Source of the DNA: Phorcus lineatus
Lineage: Eukaryota > Mollusca > Gastropoda > Trochida > Trochidae
Direction of reading: 5' to 3'
NCBI GenBank assembly: GCA_921293015.1
Contig: OV121086.1
Location: 41,805,402 to 41,869,401, forward strand
Length of the DNA: 64,000 bases
Every line of letters begins with the position of its first letter. Position 1 is the stretch's first letter. Shown in pieces: positions 1-12,200 of the stretch. The translations under genes were made by a program, and so were the position numbers. The notes under the pieces are model-generated. The model saw only the letters and a list, made by a program, of their open reading frames with translations. It was not told the origin of the DNA and made no database searches.

Positions 1-130
1 CCTGCACCCTTGACACTACCCCTAACTTCCACCTCCTGCCCCACTTCCTCACTTCCTCCACTCTCTTCCCAACCACCCCCTGCCCCCTTGACACTACCCC
101 TAACTTCCAGCCCCTACCCCACTTCCTCCC
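1..130. repeat. C-rich duplicated unit in ACY1 intron
   Basis: A unit of about 50-75 bp containing ttgacactacccctaacttc occurs twice, near 11 and 89. Each copy is followed by a ccccacttcctc stretch. It is a short degenerate tandem repeat just upstream of ACY1 exon a. Confidence 0.6.
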
Positions 131-196
131 TTGGAAAAATCCTTGAACTGCCTATGCCATGAGCTGTGTTTTACTCTGTTTACTCTGTTTCTCCAG

Positions 197-303
197 GTTT
201 TGATATCCGGATCCCGCCAACTGTGAATTTGCCAGAATTTGAGAACCAGATTAAACAATGGTGCAGAGAGGCTGGGGAGGGGGTCACCTATACCTTTGAT
301 GTG
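197..303 (+). CDS. ACY1: ACY1 exon a
   Basis: The acceptor ctccag ends at 196 and the donor gtaagt begins at 304. The exon opens with two bases that complete a split codon, then reads [14 protein letters not shown] and [11 protein letters not shown]. It ends on a whole codon. Family counterpart: the strand and helix before the WM/YD-x-P turn in animal ACY1. Confidence 0.93.
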
Positions 304-3300
304 GTAAGTTGCTGCCTATAGATTCTAAGTGATTTTAAAAATACTCATCGATGAGCATATAACTTTACTCTATACACTTAAATGAAACCTTTTTTGAAAG
401 GATAGTGTATATATATATATACCTATATATTTTATTTTTTTTGCCTGATTATGTGCGTCCATTTTGAATTATCAAATGGTTTGACATTGATGTTTTGTCC
501 TTGCATATGAAATGTCTATTGTTAGATCAAAATGCAATTTTATTGAAATTCCACTATTGATGGGTAAAAATAGTCTATTAATATGTAAATAGTCAATCAA
601 GATGGTGGAAAGAAGAGGCCTTTTACTTTTAGAACATTACTATAGATGTGTAATGCATTGTTGGTGCTTATTTAACTCATGACAAATTCAGTTCAAAGCT
701 TACAGGTCTGTATAGTACATGTACTGAAGATGGGCTTATGGCCAGGGTAAATCTCTGTCGTCCATTGGGTATTCTTAATCTTGATCTCCAAAACTTGGCA
801 CCTTGGGGATCAAATTTGTAGGTTAGGTCCTAACAACAGACAGAGAGAGAGCAACTAGAATACTGATGTTCGTTTATACAAATCTTGAGCAGCAAATAAC
901 ATATTACAATATTGCATATTTTGTATTTAGTGAATAGTTTTCAAGTAAAGGATGAATCTTATGATTTACAGCACAAGTGGCTCCATTTTTCAAGATTATT
1001 TTATGTCCAATTTCAGTATGATGGATCTCAGAATATATCACCCCATGACAAGTCAAACCCCTGGTGGAATGCTTTCAGCTCCACCCTCGAGAAACTGTGA
1101 GTTGTTGGATCATTGTGTTACAAAGTTACCATTTTAGTCATTGAATATTCTTTATAACTTCCAGTTAATTGCCATACAGACCTAGCTTTTACAATAATAG
1201 CAATATTAATGGAATGGTAAAAGTTGAGCTGCTGATTGGAAATGCAATGCATATTTGATATAAGAATAAGAATTATGATATTATAACTAGTATTCTTAAA
1301 TGTCACCTAAAATTGATTTTCAGAAAGTATTTTTTAAATCATAACCAGACACAAGAAACCAAAAGCAATTCATGAAATATTTATAAAAAATCTTTCATGC
1401 GTAGGCATATTGTATGAATGCTCTCAAATGTCACCAAACATTGATTTTCAATAATTGCTTCTATCATGACCCTCAATCACAATGTCATCAAATTTACAGT
1501 CATCTATTTGTTAATTGCTACTTCTGTTTGCTCTGGATCAAAGCATCCCTTAATGATTTATCAGCTCGGCCTCAAGTTCACTGAGTTTATCTCCATCTTG
1601 CTACTTCCTTGTTACATAATGTAATCAATATCAGTGTACATCAAATACTGTATCACCACAATCGTTTTATCAGATTCTATACTACAGATCTCTTACCATT
1701 AGGCAGATTGTGTCACATTCTGTATCAGTAAAGAACTTAAAAGCAAACCTACACAATATCATGGCAAAATTTTATCTCTGAGGTGACTATATTTTAAGAA
1801 AATGTCTTTTAACCTATCTTCTTATTCTAGCTAAAACTTAAAAGTATCTCTGTAAGGAAGGTATTAAATCCAAGGAAACTGTTAATGGTGGGCTACCTTC
1901 CTACCTACCTTCCTACCTACCTACCTACCTACCTTCCTTCCTACCTACCTACCTAGCACTGTCAATAGAATGTATGCATCCTTCCTACCTACCTACCTAC
2001 CTACCTAGCACTGTCAATAGAATGTATGCATCCTTCCTACCTACCTACCTACCTACCTACCTACCTAGCACTGTCAATAGAATGTATGCATCCTTCCTAC
2101 CTACCTAGCACTGTCAATAGAATGTATGCATCCTTCCTACCTACCTACCTACCTACCTACCTAGCACTGTCAATAGAATGTATGCATCCTTCCTACCTAC
2201 CTACCTACCTACCTAGCACTGTCAATAGAATGTATGCATCCTTCCTACCTACCTACCTACCTACCTAGCACTGTCAATAGAATGTATGCATCCTTCCTAC
2301 CTACCTACCTACCTACCTAGCACTGTCAATAGAATGTATGCATCCTTCCTACCTACCTACCTACCTATCTACCTACCTTTCCTTTGCAATCCCATAAATT
2401 TGTCTATGTTTTCCTTAGGCAATCAATTGTGTTTCATGCTTTCGTTGTCAATATTTCCAGTCATCTACTTCACACCCTGACTGTCAGTCTTCTTTTGTAG
2501 TTAATAACTGAAGACTTTCCATGATATTTTTGTATTGATGTCCCTAAATTTTTAAATATCCACGTACTGATTAATGAGAGGACATTTATTCTCACAATAA
2601 GTCCTCCCATCACACATATACAGTACACTTGACAATGTTGCGTCATTTCATTCTTGAACAATATTTTAATTGCAATGTTTAACCCAGGGAACACCTAAAT
2701 ACTTACCATTTTTAAAATGTCATATTTCATTTATCCAAAAATATAAAGCAAGAAAACAAATTATCAATCCCATTATAAGTCCTCAAATCACCAATTCTAC
2801 CCTCCTGACAACATACAAGTGCTTTAATGATTTTCAGGGAGTTAACCACTTAGCAAATACAAAACAGCTTGTATGGTTTGTTTTATGACGTGTTTAATAA
2901 ACCTGTGTAAAGTAGAGGACCTGGCGTGAGAAGTATTCTTCAGACTGCGATTTATCATAAAGCTCTTAGGCAGTAATAAAAAGTATTTGTTTCCTGTATG
3001 ATCAGTTCTCCACCAATGTGTAGGGTAAGTGATATTCTGTTCATATCAAGTATTTGTGACAGTCAATAATTTGATTTGTTGTGATTGAGATGAAGTCATT
3101 TTGGCTTTAAATCCAGTTTTAAAATAAAAATACCTATGAAAATCCCTATATGGATTAAAAAAGATCACTTTGCAATTTAAAACATTTGTTTTTATTCCCA
3201 TCCCTTTATATATCCAATAGTAAAATATGTGTCAGTATTTCTGAGGCTCACATGGCATGCAGAGTGCTTAAGAAATAAAACCTTGGATGTGCTGAGCATA

Positions 3301-4907
3301 TATGATAGAAATAAACTTAACTATTGTCAAAAAAACACAGTTTCATGATAAGAAATGAAAGATATTTATGCAATTTAGTGGCCTTACCTCGGTTTACCTG
3401 TGTTTTACCTGTTCAACTGATTGTCATTGTTTATCTAATCAATTAACATTACCTGCCATCTAGCCCTGATTGTGCTCAATATTTCACAGGTAGTCAGTAC
3501 CTTGTGGAGAATATAGATTTATTGATTTCAAGTTAAACCGGTTTATAAAATCTATGACAGGTAAAGACATGGATAATCTTGATGAAGCAGAGATTTGTTA
3601 TCACTGGAGTTGACTCAATCAGTACTGTTTTGCACTTTCCATGAACATGAATATGGAGTAATCATTCAAATGAGGGATGTGTTTAACATTTTGAATTAAA
3701 AAGGGTTTTGATCTGATTTCAGAGGATGTGAGTACACGAAGGAAGTATTTCCAGCTGGTACGGACAGTCGTTACACGCGATCTGTGAGTGCTCTAATTAT
3801 TCGCGTCATGTTTTTGTTGTATGAATTTCTTTGAAAATTGCATGGAATTTCAGTTAACAAATCTTCCTGGAGATGCAGTAAAGAGGACAATACAACACAT
3901 CTTGAGTACTGACGTAACAATACATGAGTCCAGTGATTGACTTTTGATGATTTATCAAAATACAGATCCTTATTCTTTAAATGATTTCAATTACTAGTAT
4001 TTAAACTGTGGCTGTATTTAGCATGCAAAGGGAATAAAGAAGGGACATCTGACCAATCAGATAGCTCACTATATGACCACGAGTGCACTTCTAAAACTCT
4101 GATCATTGCGTAACAGCTAAAAGCTTTAGGAAGATTTTCTGGTTTGCAACTTCTTTACTATGAAATTTACTTGTCTGGATATATTTTTACTCCTCCTTGT
4201 AAGGTGGGATGCAGGGAATATGAAATGTGGTACATATGTATGTATACCATTACCATAACAAGAAAACATAATACAAAAGTGAGGGAACAGTGTGGATTTT
4301 TATTGAAATGACAATGTAATACAATGGATATTTAAAGTAAAAACATGAACCAACTATACACTTGAGTGGTAAAATAAACAAAGTCCTTCAGGCTTAATTG
4401 AAGTAGTGGCCTTTGTTAATTTATCATATACATACCAAATTTCATATTTCCTGCATTCCATCTGATGAAGAAGTAAGCATATACTCCAAAATGTCGTAAA
4501 TTTCACAATAAAGAAGTTGTAACCAGAAATCTTGTCTTATTTTTGTGTATCACTTCTAAATGTTCACAAGGACTTGAGCAAATGGCTTTAATGGATGTAT
4601 GTTCTTATTTGGGGTTTTTGTCAGGAGGCAAAAGTCAATCGATTCAAGCTGAATATCTTAGATCTTAAAAGAGCAGGTTTAGGTCTTTTTCAATGAGATT
4701 GCATGATTGTCATGAACCTGATTGATCACATGTGAATTTCCTAATTAACATCTCCAGGTTGGAATCCCGGCGATCGGCTTCTCCCCGATGAACCACACCC
4801 CAGTACTGCTGCATGACCACAACGAGTTCCTCAACGAGAACATCTTCCTGAAGGGCATCGACATCTACCAGGAGATCATACCGGCCTTGGCTGATCTTCC
4901 TCAGTAA
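197..4907 (+). CDS. ACY1: Aminoacylase-1, C-terminal part (4 exons)
   Basis: Cytosolic zinc enzyme of the M20 family that hydrolyses N-acyl amino acids to the free amino acid and a carboxylate. Coding exons: 197-303, 1017-1096, 3723-3783 and 4758-4907. All introns are GT-AG and the phases join exactly, giving 131 codons before TAA. I recognise the family from the order of [28 protein letters not shown] and [17 protein letters not shown], ending in [15 protein letters not shown]. These match the end of animal ACY1, which is about 400 residues. The first His of HDH (codon 4812-4814) aligns with the zinc-ligand His373 of the human enzyme. The N-terminal two thirds, including the other metal ligands, lie upstream of the window. 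The frame is intact, so the gene looks functional. Exon boundaries are read from the sequence; the family assignment rests on remembered homologues. Confidence 0.95.
304..1016 (+). other. ACY1 intron a-b
   Basis: A 713-bp intron. It holds a short AT dinucleotide run near 408-425. Short open frames starting at 912 and 952 overlap exon b and are not separate genes. Confidence 0.8.
1017..1096 (+). CDS. ACY1: ACY1 exon b
   Basis: The acceptor tttcag ends at 1016 and the donor gtgagt begins at 1097. It encodes [20 protein letters not shown] and a short helix, and ends two bases into a Leu codon. SNPWW is a hallmark of the aminoacylase-1 subfamily. Confidence 0.93.
1893..2381. repeat. Compound CCTA/36-bp minisatellite in ACY1 intron b-c
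   Basis: Runs of CCTA/CCTT alternate with a fixed block that begins agcactgtcaatagaatgta and ends tgcatcc. I count eight copies of the block. They are nearly identical, while the number of CCTA units between them varies, so it looks recently expanded. Open frames across it (2026-2268, 2286-2480) come from the repeat. It lies within the 2.6-kb intron 1097-3722; I see nothing else gene-like there. Confidence 0.9.
3723..3783 (+). CDS. ACY1: ACY1 exon c
   Basis: The acceptor tttcag ends at 3722 and the donor gtgagt begins at 3784. Its first base completes the Leu codon left open by exon b. It then reads [20 protein letters not shown], matching the PAATDNRYIR segment of vertebrate ACY1. Confidence 0.92.
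3784..4757 (+). other. ACY1 intron c-terminal
   Basis: A 974-bp AT-rich intron. No repeat or coding signal was recognised. Confidence 0.7.
4758..4907 (+). CDS. ACY1: ACY1 terminal exon
   Basis: The acceptor tctccag ends at 4757 and the frame is open to TAA at 4905-4907. It carries the HDH zinc-binding motif and the C-terminal helix. It is clearly more GC-rich than the flanking intron, as expected of a constrained exon. A minus-strand frame over the same bases is only its shadow. Confidence 0.95.
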   Translation, partial: VGIPAIGFSPMNHTPVLLHDHNEFLNENIFLKGIDIYQEIIPALADLPQ

Positions 4908-5005
4908 CAAGAACATCCTGGAACCTTAGTTCATGTAACCCTATCTACCAAGATATCTTCGGTGCCAGGCTTATGCAGGTCTAGTGTTTAAGTGATACAT
5001 GGAAA

Positions 5006-5011
5006 AATAAA
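5006..5011 (+). terminator. Poly(A) signal of ACY1
   Basis: An AATAAA hexamer lies 99 bases after the ACY1 stop. A second AATAAA at 5406-5411 could serve a longer 3' UTR. Confidence 0.55.
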
Positions 5012-6879
5012 CAATTACGCTGAATCTAGTGGCAGCGTGCGTTGCATAAATCATTCTTAATTCCCCAAACACCTAAATCAATTATCAAGAAACCTGGCAG
5101 CTGTAGCTGATATCTCCCAGTTGAATTTAGAACAGATATCATTTCTCATTGCTCATCATAGCATCATGTTTTGTAGAAAACTTTATCAGAACATGGGAGG
5201 ATGTTATTTGGTTCCCTAACCAGAAAAAGAACTTTGCACAATTTTGTTATTCATTTTGGAGAAATTTGTTTTACGATTGTTCCTGCTGTCTGAACTTCAA
5301 AAAGTTGTATCCACTCGAAAATGAAGTGTTATTTCTAATGGCCGATAAAAGAGAATACTCAAAAAGGCTGTTCCAAAGATAAATTTTGTTCTATTCATCC
5401 ATCCAAATAAAAAACATTTTACTTTGGCAGAAGTTTGGTTACACTTAGTCAAATCCCTACTTTTAAATAATCCCTATACTCACAGATTATGAAATGTTAC
5501 CACTAAATCATTACATCCAAGTATACTTAAAATCTAATGTTAATTAGATATACTTTTTCTGAAATGTCTTGTACTTCATCAATACTTTATAAGAATAATG
5601 AGCAGTATGAATGAACTTGTTTTTGGGCATTATGATTTATGCATGAACTATTTTTGTATGTGCAATATATGATATCCTAGATAAGTTCTTTTTCTGAAAA
5701 TGCCCTTGTCAAACTGTCACTTTGAAGTTGAAGAAAGGGGATTCCCACCCAGAGAACGAAAGCATCAGCTTTGACGTCAATGGTTGTTCATGAAGTAATC
5801 TTTTACTCATTAATTCATCATTTTTATTACATTGAAACCTGAATTAAACGGGAGCCATAGAAATTCGCGATTTGCGTCTGAAATTATCTTTGAATGATTT
5901 TACCAAATTACAACATTTAATATTCACTATAAGTAGTTCACATACTTAACAGAGGTTTATTATGTAGTCAGAATTAGTTTTCTTAACCCCAGCATCTCAG
6001 TACCCATCAATATGTTATTTTAACATATGTACACATGTCCAAAACAGCTTGTTAGTCATATTTGCGATTAAATGCCTTATTTTCCAAGAAAAACAAAAAG
6101 TGTTTAATAATCCATGGAACAGCAAGCTGGTAAATGTGGATGTACAGGTCCATTAGAACTGAACTGTACTGTTATATTTACAGAATATCAAGATCGGTTT
6201 ATAGATATTTGCTTCCTTGTCTATTTGCAAAGAGGATTAATCGATCAGCCAACAGCTCAGGGTTTTGAAAAATGTATTGTGAAATTTCTTATGTACATTA
6301 AATTTTATTTTGATTACAAAAATAAATCTTTGTTATATATTTTTTTCGTCAATTACATCGGTGATTTATAGTTATGAGATTATTTGATTGAAATTGTATG
6401 TGATGAGGAATGGATGAGGTGATGAAGAATGATGCAGGCAGGTTTATGGGTATACAACTTTCAGTTCTGATAAGGCATCCTTATGACACAGAGGGTAATT
6501 GTCTTTCTCAAGCAAATGAAAATGAGTATATAAGTCCAACGTATTCTTCCCAGAATGGAGATGGTGTATATCAGTAGGTTTGCCATCATCATTCTTGAAA
6601 AGTTTTTAATAATAATAATGATGATGATGATGATGATGATAATAATTTATTGCCTTTCCAGGAATGGGTTTTACATCACCAGAGCTTGAAAACATTTATA
6701 CAATCACGAGATTTTGATATCAGTACACGAATCAAATATTTTCACATTTGTTTAATAGAGATATTGTGTTTGGAATGAAAGATGTATGGGCTCTCTTAGT
6801 TTTCAATACTGGAACTTTGTAGCGGCGGCCTGAGGGGAGAAGGTGATATTCTGAATGTAGGTAGTGAGTAGTAGTCTGA
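5012..6879. other. Intergenic stretch after ACY1
   Basis: AT-rich DNA with chance frames at 5149-5382 and 6114-6371 that have no recognisable domain. The frame at 6114 starts ATGGAACAGCAAGCTG followed by gtaaat, and its phase would fit the exon at 9183. That is too little to call it a first exon. A trinucleotide microsatellite lies at 6608-6648. Confidence 0.5.
6608..6648. repeat. AAT/GAT microsatellite
   Basis: Runs of AAT, then GAT, then AAT triplets, a simple-sequence tract of about 40 bp. Confidence 0.9.
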
Positions 6880-7155
6880 TCTTTCAATGTAAACTCCTCT
6901 GTCATGTCAACATTTTATAAAGCATTTATTCAAAATATTTTAACATTATCATTCCACTGTTGGTACGGGTCTCTCTCTGTTCAATTGAAATCAAAAGTTA
7001 ACAAAATTTTAAACATTGCGGGTAAGATCGCTGGTGTCAAGTTTGACTGTTTAACTGATATATACGAGCGGCAGATCGTAAATCAATCTGTACCTAAATA
7101 TTTATATTCCGACACAGTCTCACTCAAAGAGGACCACTGGATAAATAGTATATAG
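6880..7155 (+). mobile_element. LINE reverse-transcriptase C-terminal relic
   Basis: The frame reads SFNVNSSVMSTFYKAFIQNI, then HCWYGSLSV, then KVNKILNIAGKIAGV. This matches the conserved tail after the reverse-transcriptase domain in many L2/CR1/Jockey-like elements (SFNV-x-FY-x-I-x-S-x-CWFG-x-LS-x-K-x-K-x-A-x-KI-x-G). A stop sits immediately upstream of SFNV and another ends the frame at 7153-7155. The catalytic domain and endonuclease are absent. It is a short dead fragment; the clade within non-LTR elements is not certain. Confidence 0.6.
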
Positions 7156-8318
7156 TGTGTATATTGAAAGCACAATATGTTGCACATGACAGATAAATCT
7201 AAGGAGTATTTTCATTTCATTTTCAAATCTCACGCACACATGGAAACAGACAATATGCTTACACCACACATATCATGTACATGAAGCCCTTGAATACGTA
7301 TACATGAAATTCCAGATTTCTTCTGATGCGGAATATGATTTAAGTCAAATTAAAAGTATCGATCGCACTCATACAATTTAAAATTTATGTTCATTTTATG
7401 TTTGGAAAAGTAAAATTGATAGAGATGTCGAAACTAAATTGTCACAGCATTTATTGAACAGTTTAACCTGAACTTTTATACAGTGAGCAAGTGAACAAAC
7501 GCAGTACAGAATCTCTCTCTTCTCTCAACAGTCTTTGCGATTTAGTGGATGTTTCCTGACTTAAATCAAATTGAAAATGGATAGAATCTGTCACGACTGT
7601 TCCCTGGAATGTGATTTCATGTTGTTGGGTTTTGTGTCTTTTTTTTTTATAACGCTCCTCTGTGACCCCGTCCTTTCCCCATGAGCGATCCCCTCATCCC
7701 CCGAAAATCCTAAATATAACACTGATACTGTGTATGCTGATATAAATATGAATATCTCAAATGTTCATCTATAGTATCAAGCATATATATAACCATTGTT
7801 AGTTTTCAAAAAAGGAGGAAGAAAAGAACAATCGCTTTATATTTGTGCAAAAGAGGAAATCATACGTCTATTGTACAAAAAAACTAAATTTATATATATA
7901 ACCTATCAAACACTTTCTACCCTTTCTGTCCATCTTGTGCTTTGGATAGGTTTCCGAACTATGTTTTCATTGCAGTAGTTTATTGTACTCGTGTGGATAT
8001 GTAACTTAACTGTTTTTTGACGTTTATTTTCTTATCACTGGATTAACATATATAATTTCTACAGATGTGAAATAGCTAAGTTCTTCAAATTAGGCCTTGT
8101 GAATACATCACATATAAATTTAACGGTTAAGCCTTTTAACAGGTAAAATAGCAAGAACTTGCATACACACAACACATTTATAACGTTATAATTTACGTAA
8201 AACCAGCAGTGCGTTACAAAATAAACCTGCAACGCCGTTTACACGGGAACGTACAGTTGCACTAAGGATTCTATAGAAGCGTTGCAATCGAGAACAAAAA
8301 CTATGAATGATCTTTTGA
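7156..8318. other. Stretch with no recognised gene
   Basis: AT-rich sequence. Frames at 7796-7978 and 8186-8410 have no recognisable domain, and the second runs into the MITE that follows. Nothing further supported. Confidence 0.5.
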
Positions 8319-8657
8319 AGTGGTAGTAGTAGAACGTTATTCTGGGATAAATAAAGTGATCTCAAGAAAACGAAAATGTTTCCAATTGTAAGACAACTTT
8401 TTAAAATCAAAGGAACGTACCATGATCGGTTAAGTTATGCGAATCCATTTCCCTAACTCGCTGATTAAATGGTGTCGACACAAAAATGGCCGCCAGTGTT
8501 TCTTGCTTTATGCTTGATTATTTCATTTAAGACTGCGTATGATCGGGTAGAAAATGAAATGTTTGACCCTCTGAAGAAAATACATTTGGCATAAACAAAT
8601 GTTTATTGGGGAAATCTTCAAGAATAATTTTTTTCAAAAAACATGCTACTGCCCCCT
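8319..8657 (+). mobile_element. MITE family A, copy 1
   Basis: About 340 bp, with degenerate inverted ends: left agtggtagtagtagaacg, right catgctactgccccct. It shares the internal blocks gtgatctcaagaaaacgaaaatg, catgatcggttaagttatgcg and tgtttgaccctctgaag with copies at 33.6, 37.8, 52.3 and 63.3 kb. It has no coding capacity. The terminal motif AGGGRCAGTAGCA and its TTAA-like surroundings suggest a piggyBac-type non-autonomous element. Confidence 0.65.
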
Positions 8658-9182
8658 AAGATAATAATACAAGTAATGATTTGTAACATGCTTTATGGGC
8701 CTGTAAATATATTGAAAAAGAACGTCAACTGATCAATTAGACTATGCATATCGAAAAAAATGAACACTTCATCATTTATTTGTATAAACTGTCATCAATG
8801 CTTTTCGTGAATTCATCTATTGATTGTTTTGGTGATACAAATACATCATTGATAGTTTCATTTCCATGTTAACTTTATAGAGATCAACATTCTTCATTTC
8901 ATACAAATAACAAGTCATATCTTTCACTGTCACAATCCCACATCTTTAAGCAAGCAAGTGCGAAAAACCTCCGCCTAAAGTGCTTTTAAATTCTCTACAT
9001 TAAGTATATAACGACACGTAAATGTTCTATACCTATTCTTTATAAGCCAATACGAATTGGAGGTATTTACAAATATTGTCGTAGTGAAGACGTACAAACC
9101 TATCACAATAATATTCCATGTTTTCTCAAAAAGAATAATTTCCAGTGGTTACGAAAATAAACATAAAAACATTCTATTTCAG

Positions 9183-9254
9183 CCAAGAGGTGCCCAGGAC
9201 CAGCGGACTACACTTGTGGATGGGATCTCACCTGGCACGATAGATCCATCGAGC
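9183..9254 (+). CDS. STPG-like exon 1 (first seen)
   Basis: The acceptor ttctatttcag ends at 9182 and the donor gtaaag begins at 9255. Read with two bases completing a codon, it gives KRCPGPADYTCGWDLTWHDR then SIE and one leftover base. PGPADY is a canonical PG-rich turn. A different frame is also open here, but only this one joins exon 2 in phase and carries the motif. Confidence 0.6.
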
Positions 9255-12200
9255 GTAAAGCGCGCGTAAAATCAACTTATGGTAATCTCGGATGTTATTG
9301 GGCTAATTATTCTTGTCGAATTATTTTTCTCCATTCCATCTAAAGTGCTGCGTCCTGTTTTAAAATAATTTACGTACTCGTATGGGTCATGCAATTTCAA
9401 AACAGATAGTGTGACAATGTATTAATGCTACCACTAAAATCATCCATGATATCATGCTGTTTCAAAGAAGGTATTTTAATCTGGGGTATGGTGGTTATAA
9501 ATCATTATACTCCAAGAAAGGCGATCATATAATGTAATTTTCTGTCCAAACACCCCCCCCCCTAATAATTGTCTTCTGAAAAGCAAGACTATATCTTAAC
9601 CCGAAAGAATAATACTTTCCATTTCTTTACAGGCTTATTCTACATTGCTAATGTTTTTATATTTGTTTAAAACAAGACCTGAAAGGTGTTTCATCGACTA
9701 AGCTTGACTACATAACCTATCAATATGGTAGACATATTGCTTTTAGAACCAATTGCTATATTGCTATAGTCTAATTCACGTTTATGACACACTGAGATCT
9801 GACATTTACTTCCCTAAAGCAGTTACCAATTTCCCCCATAAAGAAGGTCATTGTCTGATAAAATGCTCATTTTTTAAGATAACCAACATTCTGTTTTGCT
9901 TTCTCTGAAGAAAATTGCTTTCACAGATTTGATATTTATCTACCATAAATGCCCCAGCTTGTAGGCCACGTACATCTGTTTATGTGTAGCAGAGCAATAT
10001 AATTTCTTCACTTCTGACACTGTACGTATACAAGCGCTACTCAGACATATGATTTTCATCTTTAGAACTAATTGCTTTTCCTCAATGGCATCATACTGTA
10101 TATTTTAGCACGATGTGTAATTCTCAAAACAAGATTTTATAAAATATCACGATTTGAAGGTATTCCATTTTGTAATGTTTTTCAGAGAGAAAACTGGATA
10201 TTGAATATTGTTTAATATAAGTAATTTGTCATCACATTTTCAGCCAAAATTGTATTATTATTAACTTATTTTATTACCATTATCTTTTAATTTCCACAAC
10301 ACCATACTTGTTTTCCTAAACTATGTGCAAGTTAAGCTAAAAGAATAACAGAAATCATCATCATCCTTTTGGGTAAAACATGTTTGTGAAATGTTGATAA
10401 TGACACTTGCTCGCGGATGGCAGGAAAGCCATGGAGAACACCTGATTTCATCACATTTGTTTGATATATTTTGTCATTGTATATCTCTCATTTCATGAGC
10501 CGATATTTGGTGTTTTTCTCTGCAGAAACAGTAGCCGCCTCTGATATAGGTCCGGCTATGTACAAAACAAAGATCGCGTTGAGTAGCGAATCTCTTCGCT
10601 GCAGCACAGCCTCCAAACACGCCTGTCTCGATGTGATGGCTGGACCGCCTAGAATACCTAGCAAATTTACGTATGTGCGGTACAATAGTTAGTACGTAGC
10701 AATACTACACATGAACGTTTATCAAACATACTAAATTCACAACTAAACAAATATATTTTTCAAAAGAAAATATTCGAAAAGATATAACTGTTATGTAACT
10801 TAGTATTTGACAATATTTACACTTTCTGTGTAATCAAGCATTCACCAACAGAAACATATGATATGTAATCAACATTCAACAACAGAAACATATGATACGT
10901 AATCAACATTCAACAACAGAAACATATGATACGTAATCAACATTCAACAACAGAAACATATGATACGTAGTCAACATTCAACAACAGAAACATATGATAC
11001 GTAATCAACATTCAACAACAGAAACATATGATACGTAATCAACATTCAACAACAGAAACATATGATACGTAATCAACATTCAACAACAGAAACATATGAT
11101 ACGTAATCAACATTCAACAACACCATTCAACAACAGAAATATATGATACGTGACCAAGCATTCAACAACAGAAACATATGATACGTAACCAAGCATTCAA
11201 CAACAGAAACATATGTTGCGTAACCAAGAATTCAACAACAGAAACATATGATACGTAATCAACATTCACCAACAGAAACACATGATGTGTAATCAACATT
11301 CAACAACAGAAACATATGATACGTAATCAACATTCAACAACAGAAACATATGATACGTAATCAACATTCAACAACACCATTCAACAACAGAAATATATGA
11401 TACGTGACCAAGCATTCAACAACAGAAACATATGATACGTAACCAAGCATTCAACAACAGAAACATATGTTGCGTAACCAAGAATTCAACAACAGAAACA
11501 TATGATACGTAATCAACATTCACCAACAGAAACACATGATGTGTAATCAACATTCACTAACAGAAACATATGATACGTAACCAAACATTCAACAACAGAA
11601 ACATATGATACGTAACCAAGCATTCAACAACAGAAACATACATGTGATACGTAGTGATGCGTGATCTGCAATCAACAGCAGGTACAAATGATACGTAATG
11701 TAGCATTGAACAAAAGGTACACATGATACGTTACCAACGTACCTACAACAGAAGGTACACATGAATCAACATTCATCATTAGAAACCGAGTTGCCTTTGG
11801 TGTAGGAATATGCGTCTTTCTTATAGATGAACTATTCTAATCCATCGCACACACGGTTCTTTGTCTTTCTCTTATGAACATCATACCAAATCGATTCCAG
11901 GGTTCGAGTCCCCGGGTCCCAAATACCGACTTAACTTAAGCTACTGGGACAGAGGCCCTCGCAAATCATTTGGGACAAAGGAACCTGACGTCATAGAGGC
12001 ACCTGGACAAGGTGAGTGATCATGTTTGTCACCTGTCATTCTCACCTGTTTTATTCAGTATTTCTTTAATTTGCATAGAAATGCTGTTATAAGAAATATC
12101 AATACATTATTAAACCTTTGCGACCTGTCGTTTAAAGATTAATACCATTATGCAACAGGTGAAAATAGTTTTGTTTTATTTCGTCGGTATTTTTTTTACA

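Noticed and set aside
10488-10685. Minus-strand 65-codon frame with membrane-like composition
   Set aside because: Opposite strand of STPG-like exon 2, whose splice sites and phase fit the plus strand.
11901-11911. ggttcgagtcc, a perfect pol III B box
   Set aside because: It is the first 11 bases of STPG-like exon 3; there is no A box or tRNA fold upstream, so it is coincidence.
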